Shown here in pieces: positions 56,920-64,000 of a stretch of 64,000 nucleotides of DNA (positions within the stretch are counted from its first letter, which is position 1; the number at the start of each line of letters is the position of its first letter). The position numbers and the translations under genes were made by a program. The DNA lies in contig JAMOOR010000330.1 of assembly GCA_027065235.1 (NCBI GenBank), positions 1 to 64,000 of the forward strand, read 5' to 3'. The notes beneath the pieces are model-generated. The model made no database searches, was not told where the DNA came from, and saw only the letters and a program-made list of their open reading frames with translations. This DNA comes from Thermotogaceae bacterium (GTDB taxonomy: Bacteria > Thermotogota > Thermotogae > Thermotogales > Thermotogaceae).

Positions 56920-58218
56920 CTATTCCAGCGATAAGTCTTCCATTAACTCTTTTAAAGCTTGGACCTGCACCTCGTCGGGGAATCCTTGAGTGTCCCTGTC
57001 CACAATGCGGTAGAGACAGGTAAACTCAAAGGACTCCCACCAGCTCATACCGCTGCTTATCTTCAGCTCGACCCAGCTCCTGAATGTTCCCGTGTCTATC
57101 GGATACGGGAACTGTCCCCTACGGTAAGAATCTCTCTGGGACTGAACGAAACGCTGGAGCTTGTCTGCTTCAGCTTCATCCAGTCCCAGTTTGAGGAGTA
57201 TTTCCCTCTCTGTCGCTGTGTCGTAGTCCCAGAAGCGACAGATGAGGAAACGACGCATCAACGCTGGGTCAAGCTCTTCTGTCCCGGAGTAAGAAGCTCC
57301 CAAATTCGCTAAACCGATAAACTGGAGCTTCTTTTTCGGAACAGCTATTTCCTCTCCAGTAACAAAGTTTTGGAGTCGGTAACTCTTCCCTACTCCATCC
57401 ATAGCTTTGACAAGAATGTTGAGAGCTTTAGGAGTAGCTCTGGTAAGCTCTTCCAAGACTATTACGTAACGCTTTCCATCAGGAAGATTCTGAGCTTCCT
57501 TAAAAGCTCCCCACAGCTCTCCGTCACGAACTTCCCACTTTCCGTCGGAAGTGGGGACGAATTTTGCGAGTAGGTCCGTATCTTCCATACCGCTGGTAAA
57601 GTTGATAACACAAAACTCCAGCTCTCCTGCTTTCTGCTTTTGCAGGAGAACTTTTAATACCGTATGCGTCTTACCGCTGCCGGTTGGTCCTACTATGAGA
57701 GTAGGAAGACTGGTAGCAAGAATCTTTTCTACCTCTTCTGTTCTGCTGCTGGTTGTAGTAGCAGTAGGTTTTTGTTGGGAAAGGATGTCTATAAATTTTT
57801 CTACATCTTCTTTCCAAGAATCTCTTGGGATTCGTAAAGCTTCCCGTAGGAAATACAGGACCCATGCAGTATGCTTGCACTTCCTGTTGTTCTTCCAAAA
57901 GTTACAGTAATCACTTATTCCGAAACGCTCTTTCAGTTCCTTATCTCCGCACCAGATAGCAAACTTCCCGGTGCGGGGGTTTTGAGAGAGGGAGACGATA
58001 TGCTTTCTTCCTCTGTTTGTACTCTGAACTAAAAAGTAAAGGACAGGAACATTTGGAATTTTCTCTCCACTCTCAATATCCTTCCAGGTATAGTTGCTTA
58101 TTACTCCTTTCTCTTTTAAACAACACATGTAACGGAATTCACCTTCGTAGAACTCCTCGTGTCTTTGTATTTCCCTCTCTACAAACTTCTCAAGCTCTTT
58201 TAAAAGCTTCTTCTTCAT
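56920..58218 (-). CDS. MoxR-type AAA+ ATPase with SWIM-like head
   Basis: The N-terminal 160 residues contain CNFWKNNRKCKHTAWVLYFL (Cys105, Cys114, His116), like the second half of a SWIM zinc finger; Cys90 may be the first ligand. The AAA+ part has Walker A GPTGSGKT (177-184), Walker B VIVLEEL (Glu in place of the usual Asp) and NLGASYSGTEELDPALMRRF (sensor/arginine finger), as in MoxR/AAA_5 enzymes. Its partner should be the VWA protein at 54791. Leader AAACCAACTGGAGGAG precedes ATG 58218. Confidence 0.85.
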   Translation of the reverse strand: MKKKLLKELEKFVEREIQRHEEFYEGEFRYMCCLKEKGVISNYTWKDIESGEKIPNVPVLYFLVQSTNRGRKHIVSLSQNPRTGKFAIWCGDKELKERFGISDYCNFWKNNRKCKHTAWVLYFLREALRIPRDSWKEDVEKFIDILSQQKPTATTTSSRTEEVEKILATSLPTLIVGPTGSGKTHTVLKVLLQKQKAGELEFCVINFTSGMEDTDLLAKFVPTSDGKWEVRDGELWGAFKEAQNLPDGKRYVIVLEELTRATPKALNILVKAMDGVGKSYRLQNFVTGEEIAVPKKKLQFIGLANLGASYSGTEELDPALMRRFLICRFWDYDTATEREILLKLGLDEAEADKLQRFVQSQRDSYRRGQFPYPIDTGTFRSWVELKISSGMSWWESFEFTCLYRIVDRDTQGFPDEVQVQALKELMEDLSLE

Positions 58219-58262
58219 TTCTTATCTCCTCCAGTTGGTTTAGTTGACTGGTTTCTCTACAC

Positions 58263-58286
58263 CCGTTCCCCAAGAACGGGGAACGG
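58263..58286 (-). terminator. intrinsic-type stem-loop
   Basis: CCGTTCCCC (58263-58271) and GGGGAACGG (58278-58286) pair around 6 bases, just beyond the stop of the gene at 58295. Confidence 0.65.
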
Positions 58287-58294
58287 ACAGTTGG

Positions 58295-58627
58295 TTAGTG
58301 AAACTTCCTGCTTCTATTTCCTCTCCACTTCATAGAGGGAGAAAGGACGGTAACAACTACGAGATACACCTCTCCTTCTGGATAGCGGGGACATCTGCGT
58401 CCTTTACTGTCCATCTTTTCTAAAACAAGACGGTGTTCTCCTACTTTGACACAGAACTGTTCCGATAGTGGAGTAAGTTGGTAAAGACTCTCCAGAACTC
58501 TGATTCCCCCTACTTTTCTCAGGAAGTCCTTAAGAGACTCCCTAAACCTTGTCTTCAGCCGCTGCTGAGCGTGTTTCGTGATTAAGACGCGCTCAGACAG
58601 TTTTGCATACCGTTCAACTTCAACCAT
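58295..58627 (-). CDS. small basic protein, possible RelE/DUF4258-type
   Basis: ATG 58627 follows leader CTAACTTAGGGAGGT and a perfect palindromic promoter. VLITKHAQQRLKTRF (residues 14-28) recalls the HAxxR head of DUF4258 and some RelE-like toxins; strands YLVVVTVL and a basic C-terminus (KWRGNRSRKF) follow. No antitoxin gene is next to it, so a toxin label is not secure. Confidence 0.4.
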   Translation of the reverse strand: MVEVERYAKLSERVLITKHAQQRLKTRFRESLKDFLRKVGGIRVLESLYQLTPLSEQFCVKVGEHRLVLEKMDSKGRRCPRYPEGEVYLVVVTVLSPSMKWRGNRSRKFH

Positions 58628-58652
58628 CTTGCACCTCCCTAAGTTAGTTTTA

Positions 58653-58668
58653 TGTTATAATTATAACA
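58653..58668. promoter_or_regulatory. perfect palindromic -10 element
   Basis: TGTTATAATTATAACA between the leftward MoxR-VWA set and the rightward pilin set. The leftward leader begins 3 bases away, the best example of promoter plus leader. Confidence 0.7.
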
Positions 58669-58695
58669 TCAAATAGTAACTTGGAAGTAACAGAA

Positions 58696-59385
58696 ATGAG
58701 AAACGGAAAGACTGTAGTAGACGAATACCGAAAGCAGGAATATGAGGAGAGAAGAGGTCGGGGAATAATCAAGCTTCTTTCCGACCTGCAGTGGATTAGG
58801 AATGCTGAACTTGATAACGACAAACCGTATGAGGAAAAAAGAATACTCCCCAGAAAGCGGGTTTTTTTCTGGTTAACGGGTGCGGGACTTGCAGCTTCGC
58901 TTCACTTCGGACTATCGCTGGTATTTTTCTTGTTTTCAGTCTTGTTTGGAGTTCTGTCTCCTGTTGCAGGAGAAGTTTATGCGGTTTTTGCAGCAGTAGT
59001 AAAGATGTTTCTTTATGCTGCTTTTCCAGTTTGGTTAATCAATCGGTATCACATTTGGGACAGGGGAATAACGAAGTTGGTGTTGAGTGATGTCATCTTT
59101 TGGGGATACATACCGATGATGGTTGTTCTCTTGTTGATTTCGGGGATTGGTAACTTGATTCTGACTGTTATTCTGAATGGATTGCTTGCAGCGAAAAAAG
59201 CGTGGGTTGCACAGTTTTACAACCATTTACCGTTTCTGTTCAGTTACTGGAGTTTGTTGGAGTATCCGATAGAGCTTCTGTTGACAGTTGTCGTCCCTGT
59301 TTTCTGGATGAGGAAAAAAGATAGAGAAAATCGGTTTACCGTTAAACCATATACGCTTCTTGATGAGGTTCCAGCGGAAACTTAA
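58696..59385 (+). CDS. polytopic membrane protein, 229 aa
   Basis: ATG 58696 (TTG 58681 also in frame). A charged N-terminus of about 55 residues is followed by five or so membrane segments (around 60-100, 105-130, 140-165, 190-215). No transporter or peptidase motif is seen; the leader-peptidase Asp pair of PilD is absent. It heads the pilin set and may be an assembly platform or unrelated. Confidence 0.6.
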   Translation: MRNGKTVVDEYRKQEYEERRGRGIIKLLSDLQWIRNAELDNDKPYEEKRILPRKRVFFWLTGAGLAASLHFGLSLVFFLFSVLFGVLSPVAGEVYAVFAAVVKMFLYAAFPVWLINRYHIWDRGITKLVLSDVIFWGYIPMMVVLLLISGIGNLILTVILNGLLAAKKAWVAQFYNHLPFLFSYWSLLEYPIELLLTVVVPVFWMRKKDRENRFTVKPYTLLDEVPAET

Positions 59386-59423
59386 TCTGCTTGAAAATAA
59401 ACCATTTAAAAGGAGGTAGAGCA

Positions 59424-60002
59424 ATGCAGGTAAGAAAAGGGTTTTCTCTGCTGGAGGTTGTAGGAACGTTAGTGGTAGTAGGAATCTTGCTAACGTTAGC
59501 AGCTCCCAAAATCAAAGCGAAAATCTACGAAGCTAAGGTAACCAAGCTTGCAAACAACATAATTGCGTTAAAGGACGCGGAAAGTCAATTCAACTCAGAC
59601 ACGGGTTCTTACGCTTACGCTCCGAGATGTTTTGTAGACAAGAATTGGGGGTCTTACGACAAGGTGTGCGGAGACCCAGATAGGTTTGCAGGACCTTATG
59701 TTGACATGAGAGTTTCTGGGTGGGTTGACTGCACCCTTGACCCGACGGCTTCTCAGTCAGACAAAGCAGGATGTTTTGAACCTGATTACGGAGATACAGT
59801 AGAAATCACCGACACGAAAGGAACACACGGAGCTGTAGCTGTAACTGGACTTGACCAGCAAACCGCTTACGACGTTTACTCCGTCATCGTAGGTAAACCT
59901 ATCGGAACGAAGTATTCTTCCGACCCGTCTGACTCAACAACGGGAGCTTGGGTAGAAAAAGATGCTACCTCCGGCAAATACACTGTTTATGTAAGTTTCT
60001 AA
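59424..60002 (+). CDS. type IV prepilin-like protein
   Basis: ATG 59424 follows AAAAGGAGGTAGAGCA. MQVRKGFSLLEVVGTLVVVGILLTL is a classic prepilin head: short basic leader, Gly-Phe cleavage, Glu5 and a hydrophobic helix. A 165-residue globular part with Cys pairs (PRCFVDKNW, VDCTLDPT, AGCFEPDYG) follows. Conjugative plasmids such as R64 use type IVB pili for mating in liquid. The Asp/Gly-rich C-terminus resembles Ca-binding pseudopilin ends. Confidence 0.85.
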   Translation: MQVRKGFSLLEVVGTLVVVGILLTLAAPKIKAKIYEAKVTKLANNIIALKDAESQFNSDTGSYAYAPRCFVDKNWGSYDKVCGDPDRFAGPYVDMRVSGWVDCTLDPTASQSDKAGCFEPDYGDTVEITDTKGTHGAVAVTGLDQQTAYDVYSVIVGKPIGTKYSSDPSDSTTGAWVEKDATSGKYTVYVSF

Positions 60003-60011
60003 GGAGTTTTC

Positions 60012-61025
60012 ATGAACTTTTGGGAACTGATGGCTGTTATAACTGTTATAGGAGTTCTCACTTCGTATACAGCTCCTTCCCTGCTCCGTCAGCTGGAGCG
60101 GGGAAAGGAGCTTACTACGCTTTCCCGCGAACAGGAGCTTTCTTCTGCTGTTAGGGAGTGGTATGAGGAAAACGCTTACGTGATAGACTCTGCATCGGAC
60201 GGAAGCACGGTAGCAGTGAACGGAAAGAACCTCTACCTACCGAAAAATACAGACTCATTAAAAGACCACTACACTCCGATAACGAGGGACTTGATAACAG
60301 CAGTTTCCCTGCCGGCAGGAGAGAGCTTCTGTTTGGGGAGCGGGACTTTTCCTAAACTCACGCAGAAAACATCCTACACCTACCCGGACGGTTTTGGAGA
60401 CTGCTTCCTGCTCTATGCTACCGAACAGAAAACAGCTCCGGACGGAATCAAATACAGGGACTTCTACGTGGTCTCAGCAGGAAACAACAGGAAAGTTGAC
60501 TTTGACGGAAACGATACCAGAGACGACATAGTTAGACTGGTATCTGGATACGAGGTAGAGAAGTCCCTCTATGAAGAGACTCTGAAGAAGATGAAAGTTA
60601 TCAAGGATGCTCTTGAAAACTACTTCTACACTCTCTACCTCAACGACCCTACGAGGGATACTACAGTTGATTACTTCTTGAGAAGAAAGACTGACGGAAC
60701 GGAGATTACGAATGCTACCCTCATAGACAACTCCTGCACCGTAGCTGGAGAAGACCCTACCAAAGATGACTGTTTAGTTCCCATATCCCAGATAGCTTAC
60801 GATGCAGACGGGGACGGAAGTCCTGATAAGGATGAACTCCTCGATAGATTAGGACTAACAGAAAGCGACCTGAAAGATGCTTGGGGGAACGAGATACTCA
60901 TAGACACAGCAAGTTTCCACGTTAGGAGTCCTGAAACGGGAAAAGGAACTCCTTACACGGCAAGACTTGTAGCTAATACCCCTTGGGGGGATAAGATAGA
61001 AGTTATTGCAAGACAGAAATTTTAA
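60012..61025 (+). CDS. second pilin-like protein with large globular part
   Basis: MNFWELMAVITVIGVLTSYTAPSLL keeps the hydrophobic pilin helix and the Glu5-equivalent but lacks the cleavage Gly-Phe and a basic leader. It may be inserted without processing or be degenerate. About 310 further residues include VDFDGNDTRDD and AYDADGDGSPDKDELLDRLG, an EF-hand/dockerin-like calcium loop. Starts 10 bases after the first pilin gene. Likely a minor or tip pilin. Confidence 0.65.
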   Translation: MNFWELMAVITVIGVLTSYTAPSLLRQLERGKELTTLSREQELSSAVREWYEENAYVIDSASDGSTVAVNGKNLYLPKNTDSLKDHYTPITRDLITAVSLPAGESFCLGSGTFPKLTQKTSYTYPDGFGDCFLLYATEQKTAPDGIKYRDFYVVSAGNNRKVDFDGNDTRDDIVRLVSGYEVEKSLYEETLKKMKVIKDALENYFYTLYLNDPTRDTTVDYFLRRKTDGTEITNATLIDNSCTVAGEDPTKDDCLVPISQIAYDADGDGSPDKDELLDRLGLTESDLKDAWGNEILIDTASFHVRSPETGKGTPYTARLVANTPWGDKIEVIARQKF

Positions 61026-61044
61026 ACCCAATTAGGAGGTGAAA

Positions 61045-62622
61045 ATGAGAAAACTATTACGGATAACTATTGGACTTGCTATAGGTTTAATGTTAGTAGG
61101 TAGTAGTGCTAAAGCTGATACAACACTTATAACAGCCGATAATGGAACTACTGCTTTAACAGGTGGTGGAAATACTGTAGTAGGAGAGGGAAAGTATTGT
61201 ATAGGAGACGAACCTAATATTATGTATTGTGGAGAACATATTTTAAAAGTAAAAGATGATGGAACATTATTGAGAATAGATGATATTCCTGTTAATAATA
61301 TAATTACGAGTTTATCTTCCTCTTCCTCTTTAGTTACATCAATTCCTGGTGTTGCTGTTATTAAAGGAATTGAAATTAGAATAGCTCCAGTTTCAAGAGA
61401 CATAATGTATATTAACTGTGCCAATCCTTTTTTACCTCCAGGAAAGGGAGCAATTGATATGGGGGTTTCCTATGAAGATGGAAAGGTAGTAATACATAAT
61501 TTTCTTGTTGGTTCAGGATGGTTTCCTACAAGTTTTCCTGCTAATTTAAACCAAGACCAAGTGAGAAGGATAGTCGATTTGGAGTATCTCCCTAATTTGG
61601 GAGAGGGTGACCATATTTTCTCCTCTAATCCAGAAATTATAAGAACAAGTTTTATTAATTCCCTTGACAATGGTAAAGTTCATCCTTTTTATGTTCAATT
61701 TACCTTAAAAGATGGAAGAAAATTTAATTTACCTTGTTTTATAAGAGACTATTGGAGTAAAAATAACGGCTATATGAAAGTTCATAAGGATATAGATTTG
61801 ATTTTTCATTACATAATCAATGGTTCTCCTTATGATTTATATTATGGAAGTGAAGATTTTGTTTCTGTAGGAAATGTTCCGTTTCTGCAGAAAACAGCAG
61901 TTATTATTCCTCAAGAATACTTGGAAAACAAAGATGTTTACCAGTGGCATCATTGGTATTATTATATAGACGCTCCTTTTAAACTTCCTCTTACTATTAA
62001 AGTGTCTCCTTGTTTTGACCTAAGCAGAAAAGAACCTATTGATATTGATTTTTCCAATCCTGATAAATCAAGTGGAATAAAGCATATCCATATAGATTGT
62101 GTTAACAACCATGAAACTATTGAAACTACACTTGGGGAAAACAAGGACCTATTTTATCCTCAAAGTGCAACTATGTCTGGTACATTGTTTAGACTAATGG
62201 GAATAAGTCTTATGCAGTATTACTCTTGGGGTTATTGGTCTAATCATGAAAAATGGGTATTTAATGTTAATAAACCACAGGTTAAAGTTAAAGCTACATT
62301 TAACGTATTATTAGGAAAATATGAAGTAGATAGGGAAGTATCTATTGGGGGTAAAGTAGTTTACAAACAACATATTGGTAATGTTAGTTCAACTATTGAT
62401 ACTTCTGCTTTAAGTTCTCTCTTTAAAAAAGCTTTGCAAATTTGCAAAAAAGGTTCTGGAGCTTGTTCTACTTTATATCTTCTATTCAGTAACACAGATG
62501 ATAATAATATGATTGTTTCTGTTTATAATGCAAACAAAAAGTCAATAGGAACCTTTACTGTAGATGAAAAAGTTGATAATACTTTATCTTCTATTAGAAA
62601 AGAGTTAGCAGAGCTTTTCTAA
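61045..62622 (+). CDS. exported protein in A/T-rich island, 525 aa
   Basis: ATG 61045 follows TTAGGAGGTGAAA. A signal peptide (LLRITIGLAIGLMLVGSSAKA) is followed by a beta-rich, Cys-containing extracellular protein (KYCIGDEPNIMYCGE; CKKGSGACS). TTA, ATA, ATT and AAT codons are far commoner than in the neighbouring pilin genes, so it was probably acquired separately. Adhesin or pilus-tip function is likely by context only. Confidence 0.65.
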   Translation: MRKLLRITIGLAIGLMLVGSSAKADTTLITADNGTTALTGGGNTVVGEGKYCIGDEPNIMYCGEHILKVKDDGTLLRIDDIPVNNIITSLSSSSSLVTSIPGVAVIKGIEIRIAPVSRDIMYINCANPFLPPGKGAIDMGVSYEDGKVVIHNFLVGSGWFPTSFPANLNQDQVRRIVDLEYLPNLGEGDHIFSSNPEIIRTSFINSLDNGKVHPFYVQFTLKDGRKFNLPCFIRDYWSKNNGYMKVHKDIDLIFHYIINGSPYDLYYGSEDFVSVGNVPFLQKTAVIIPQEYLENKDVYQWHHWYYYIDAPFKLPLTIKVSPCFDLSRKEPIDIDFSNPDKSSGIKHIHIDCVNNHETIETTLGENKDLFYPQSATMSGTLFRLMGISLMQYYSWGYWSNHEKWVFNVNKPQVKVKATFNVLLGKYEVDREVSIGGKVVYKQHIGNVSSTIDTSALSSLFKKALQICKKGSGACSTLYLLFSNTDDNNMIVSVYNANKKSIGTFTVDEKVDNTLSSIRKELAELF

Positions 62623-62644
62623 GATAATTTGAGAGGTATTGGTT

Positions 62645-64000
62645 ATGTTGGTCAAGAATTATGTAGTTTTGGAAAGGTTGGAGCAGAAAATAGGTAATAG
62701 ATTAATGAAAATTTTTCTATCAAGTGTATCCTTCTTGTTGCTAACAAATGTTACTTCTGCTTCTGTTTTCTGTAATCCTGTCACTAATACTAACTGCAAA
62801 CCAGTTATAGAATACCTTCCTATCAAACAGAAAGATAATGCGACTACTGCTCTTCCAGTAGTTATAGCATACGTTCACGACTTTGCAAAAGAAATTTCTC
62901 TTAAAGACAACTATCTTCACATAGCAGACTTGGAGGATGACCTCGACGGTAAGGTTGTTAATATTTTTGCTGAATTTACTAAAGATGACAAATATTTGAA
63001 ATTTTTAAGAGAAACTGGAGAGGTAATAAATATACTTACTCTAAACTATAAAGTGCATTTGACTCGTAACTATACTTCTTTTCCCTACAATGATTTTACT
63101 TACATATACAAAGGATTAATACTTCCCTCTGGAAGTTTAATAGTTTTAAGAAGAGCAGAAACAACCGATTATGACTATCCTACTGTAAATATTTCTGATT
63201 TATCCCTTCCTAAAAGTTTAAGAATAAAAAAAGACACCTCAATAGTAGTAAAGAGAACAGGAGTTGATTTTTGGAAAGATTACCTATCTTATGTTAAATC
63301 TACATCAAATCCGTTACCTCCAGATGAATACTTCAAGAAAAAGTGGAAAAAACTTCCAAAAGTAATCAGAAATGTTTCCTTACCACCGATATATATCGTT
63401 AAAAACGGACAGCTCTTCGTTATGAGGGGGAAAACTGTTTACGAAAGCAAAGAACTAACAGATGACAAACTCTCCCGCTATAAGACGCTCAAAGACTATT
63501 CCCAGAAGATAGACGATAAGACCACACTGACGGTAAATAGGGGAACACCCCTTTCAACCGTCCATCAGAAAATACAGGAAGCTTTAGATAAAGCAGGTAA
63601 ATACGACGAAAAAGCTCTCTTCTACCTGAAGGTGTTAGCCGATACGCTCCTCTCTTACGATAAAAGAGCTACTCTTTTCTTTAACTTTGATGCAGGATAC
63701 GCATATGTCGTAGAGCCGGACGGGACGCACGCATACGCTATCGTTTACGCTGGGACTCCGAAAGTTCTCCAATATAAAGCAGAAAACGACCCTCACTATA
63801 CCCAATACGGTATGAACGACCCTACCAAAATCTACTGGAATGAACCTTTCAGGAACAGTGTAGTAGTTCCCGAAAGAATAGCTTGTCTCTACTACGCAGG
63901 AGAAAACTGTAAGAGGTTCAAGGTCTACAAACCTGCATCACAGCATCCTGCAAAAGATGAAACTCTCAGGTTCTACTATTGGAAGTGGAAAAAGAAAGTA
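62645..64000 (+). CDS. exported protein, 3'-truncated by window end
   Basis: The frame is open from ATG 62645 to the edge (452 codons). ATG 62705 may be the true start: it gives a clean signal peptide (IFLSSVSFLLLTNVTSASVFC). The first ~230 codons after it are A/T-rich like the previous gene; from about 63340 the composition returns to that of the rest, so the gene is a mosaic. Aromatic, Tyr-rich second half (YAYVVEPDGTHAYAIVY). Probably a partner of the preceding exported protein. Confidence 0.6.
   Translation, partial: MLVKNYVVLERLEQKIGNRLMKIFLSSVSFLLLTNVTSASVFCNPVTNTNCKPVIEYLPIKQKDNATTALPVVIAYVHDFAKEISLKDNYLHIADLEDDLDGKVVNIFAEFTKDDKYLKFLRETGEVINILTLNYKVHLTRNYTSFPYNDFTYIYKGLILPSGSLIVLRRAETTDYDYPTVNISDLSLPKSLRIKKDTSIVVKRTGVDFWKDYLSYVKSTSNPLPPDEYFKKKWKKLPKVIRNVSLPPIYIVKNGQLFVMRGKTVYESKELTDDKLSRYKTLKDYSQKIDDKTTLTVNRGTPLSTVHQKIQEALDKAGKYDEKALFYLKVLADTLLSYDKRATLFFNFDAGYAYVVEPDGTHAYAIVYAGTPKVLQYKAENDPHYTQYGMNDPTKIYWNEPFRNSVVVPERIACLYYAGENCKRFKVYKPASQHPAKDETLRFYYWKWKKKV

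Overview
The window looks like part of a circular, self-mobilising plasmid or integrative-conjugative element from a thermophilic bacterium. Coding density is very high, starts are often GTG or TTG, proteins are rich in Lys, Glu, Val and Tyr, AGA/AGG and GGA codons dominate, and structured RNA is strikingly GC-richer than the A/T-leaning genes. An Aquificota (Desulfurobacteriales-like) host is my best guess, from general character only; nothing in the window proves the taxon. Both ends cut through genes.

Layout. 0-3.5 kb: small accessory genes, each behind a recurring leader (AAACCAACT, short gap, GGGAGGT), then a zincin-like protein. 3.5-4.15 kb: a gene-free iteron region (about 15 GTGGGACA/TGTCCCAC units), probably the replication origin, beside a large TOPRIM/DUF927 primase-helicase (4.15-6.84 kb). 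6.85-8.16 kb: an IS200/IS605-type tnpB element. 8.5-15.1 kb: an operon of about 14 mostly unknown genes led by a Cas4/RecB-like Fe-S nuclease and including a radical-SAM-like DUF5131 protein. 15.14-15.62 kb: a GC-rich, hairpin-packed stretch, very likely a large structured non-coding RNA. 16-19.6 kb: an unknown gene and topoisomerase III.

19.6-28.4 kb and 40.3-51.6 kb: an F-type (MPF-F) type IV secretion apparatus: pilin, TraL-, TraV-, VirB8/TraE-, TraF-, TraU-, TraH-, TraG-like proteins, a DsbC-like thiol protein, TraB, TraC/VirB4 and a VirB1-like transglycosylase. I saw no relaxase or coupling protein; they are probably outside the window. 28.4-34.6 kb: a tandem paralogue pair, a Panacea-type antitoxin with an unfamiliar partner, and a DUF932-like protein. 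34.6-42 kb: HU, then one long leftward operon joining TraB to a complete cyclic-di-GMP set (GGDEF, PilZ, EAL), a membrane hydrolase-like protein and a ParM/ParR-like partition set. The ParM-like protein appears circularly permuted. 43.5-47.3 kb: a tnpB remnant, a tRNA-Leu 3' half that forms an att site, integrase, excisionase-like protein and a PD-(D/E)XK-like protein.

48-64 kb: a membrane-anchored Clp-like AAA+ protein, TraC, an AEP-primase-like replication protein, a macro-domain protein, a VWA/zincin protein and a MoxR-type AAA+ protein with three tiny genes between the last two, a polytopic membrane protein, two type IV pilin-like proteins, and two secreted proteins in an A/T-rich island.

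How it fits together. Iterons, primases, topoisomerase and ParM/ParR give autonomous replication and stability; the att site and integrase allow reversible integration at tRNA-Leu(CAA); the F-type machine gives transfer and may be tied to c-di-GMP. Two regulatory signatures recur. One is a palindromic extended -10 (TGTTATAATTATAACA) at divergent intergenic regions. The other is the AAACCAACT-GGGAGGT leader in front of more than 20 accessory genes and almost no transfer genes.
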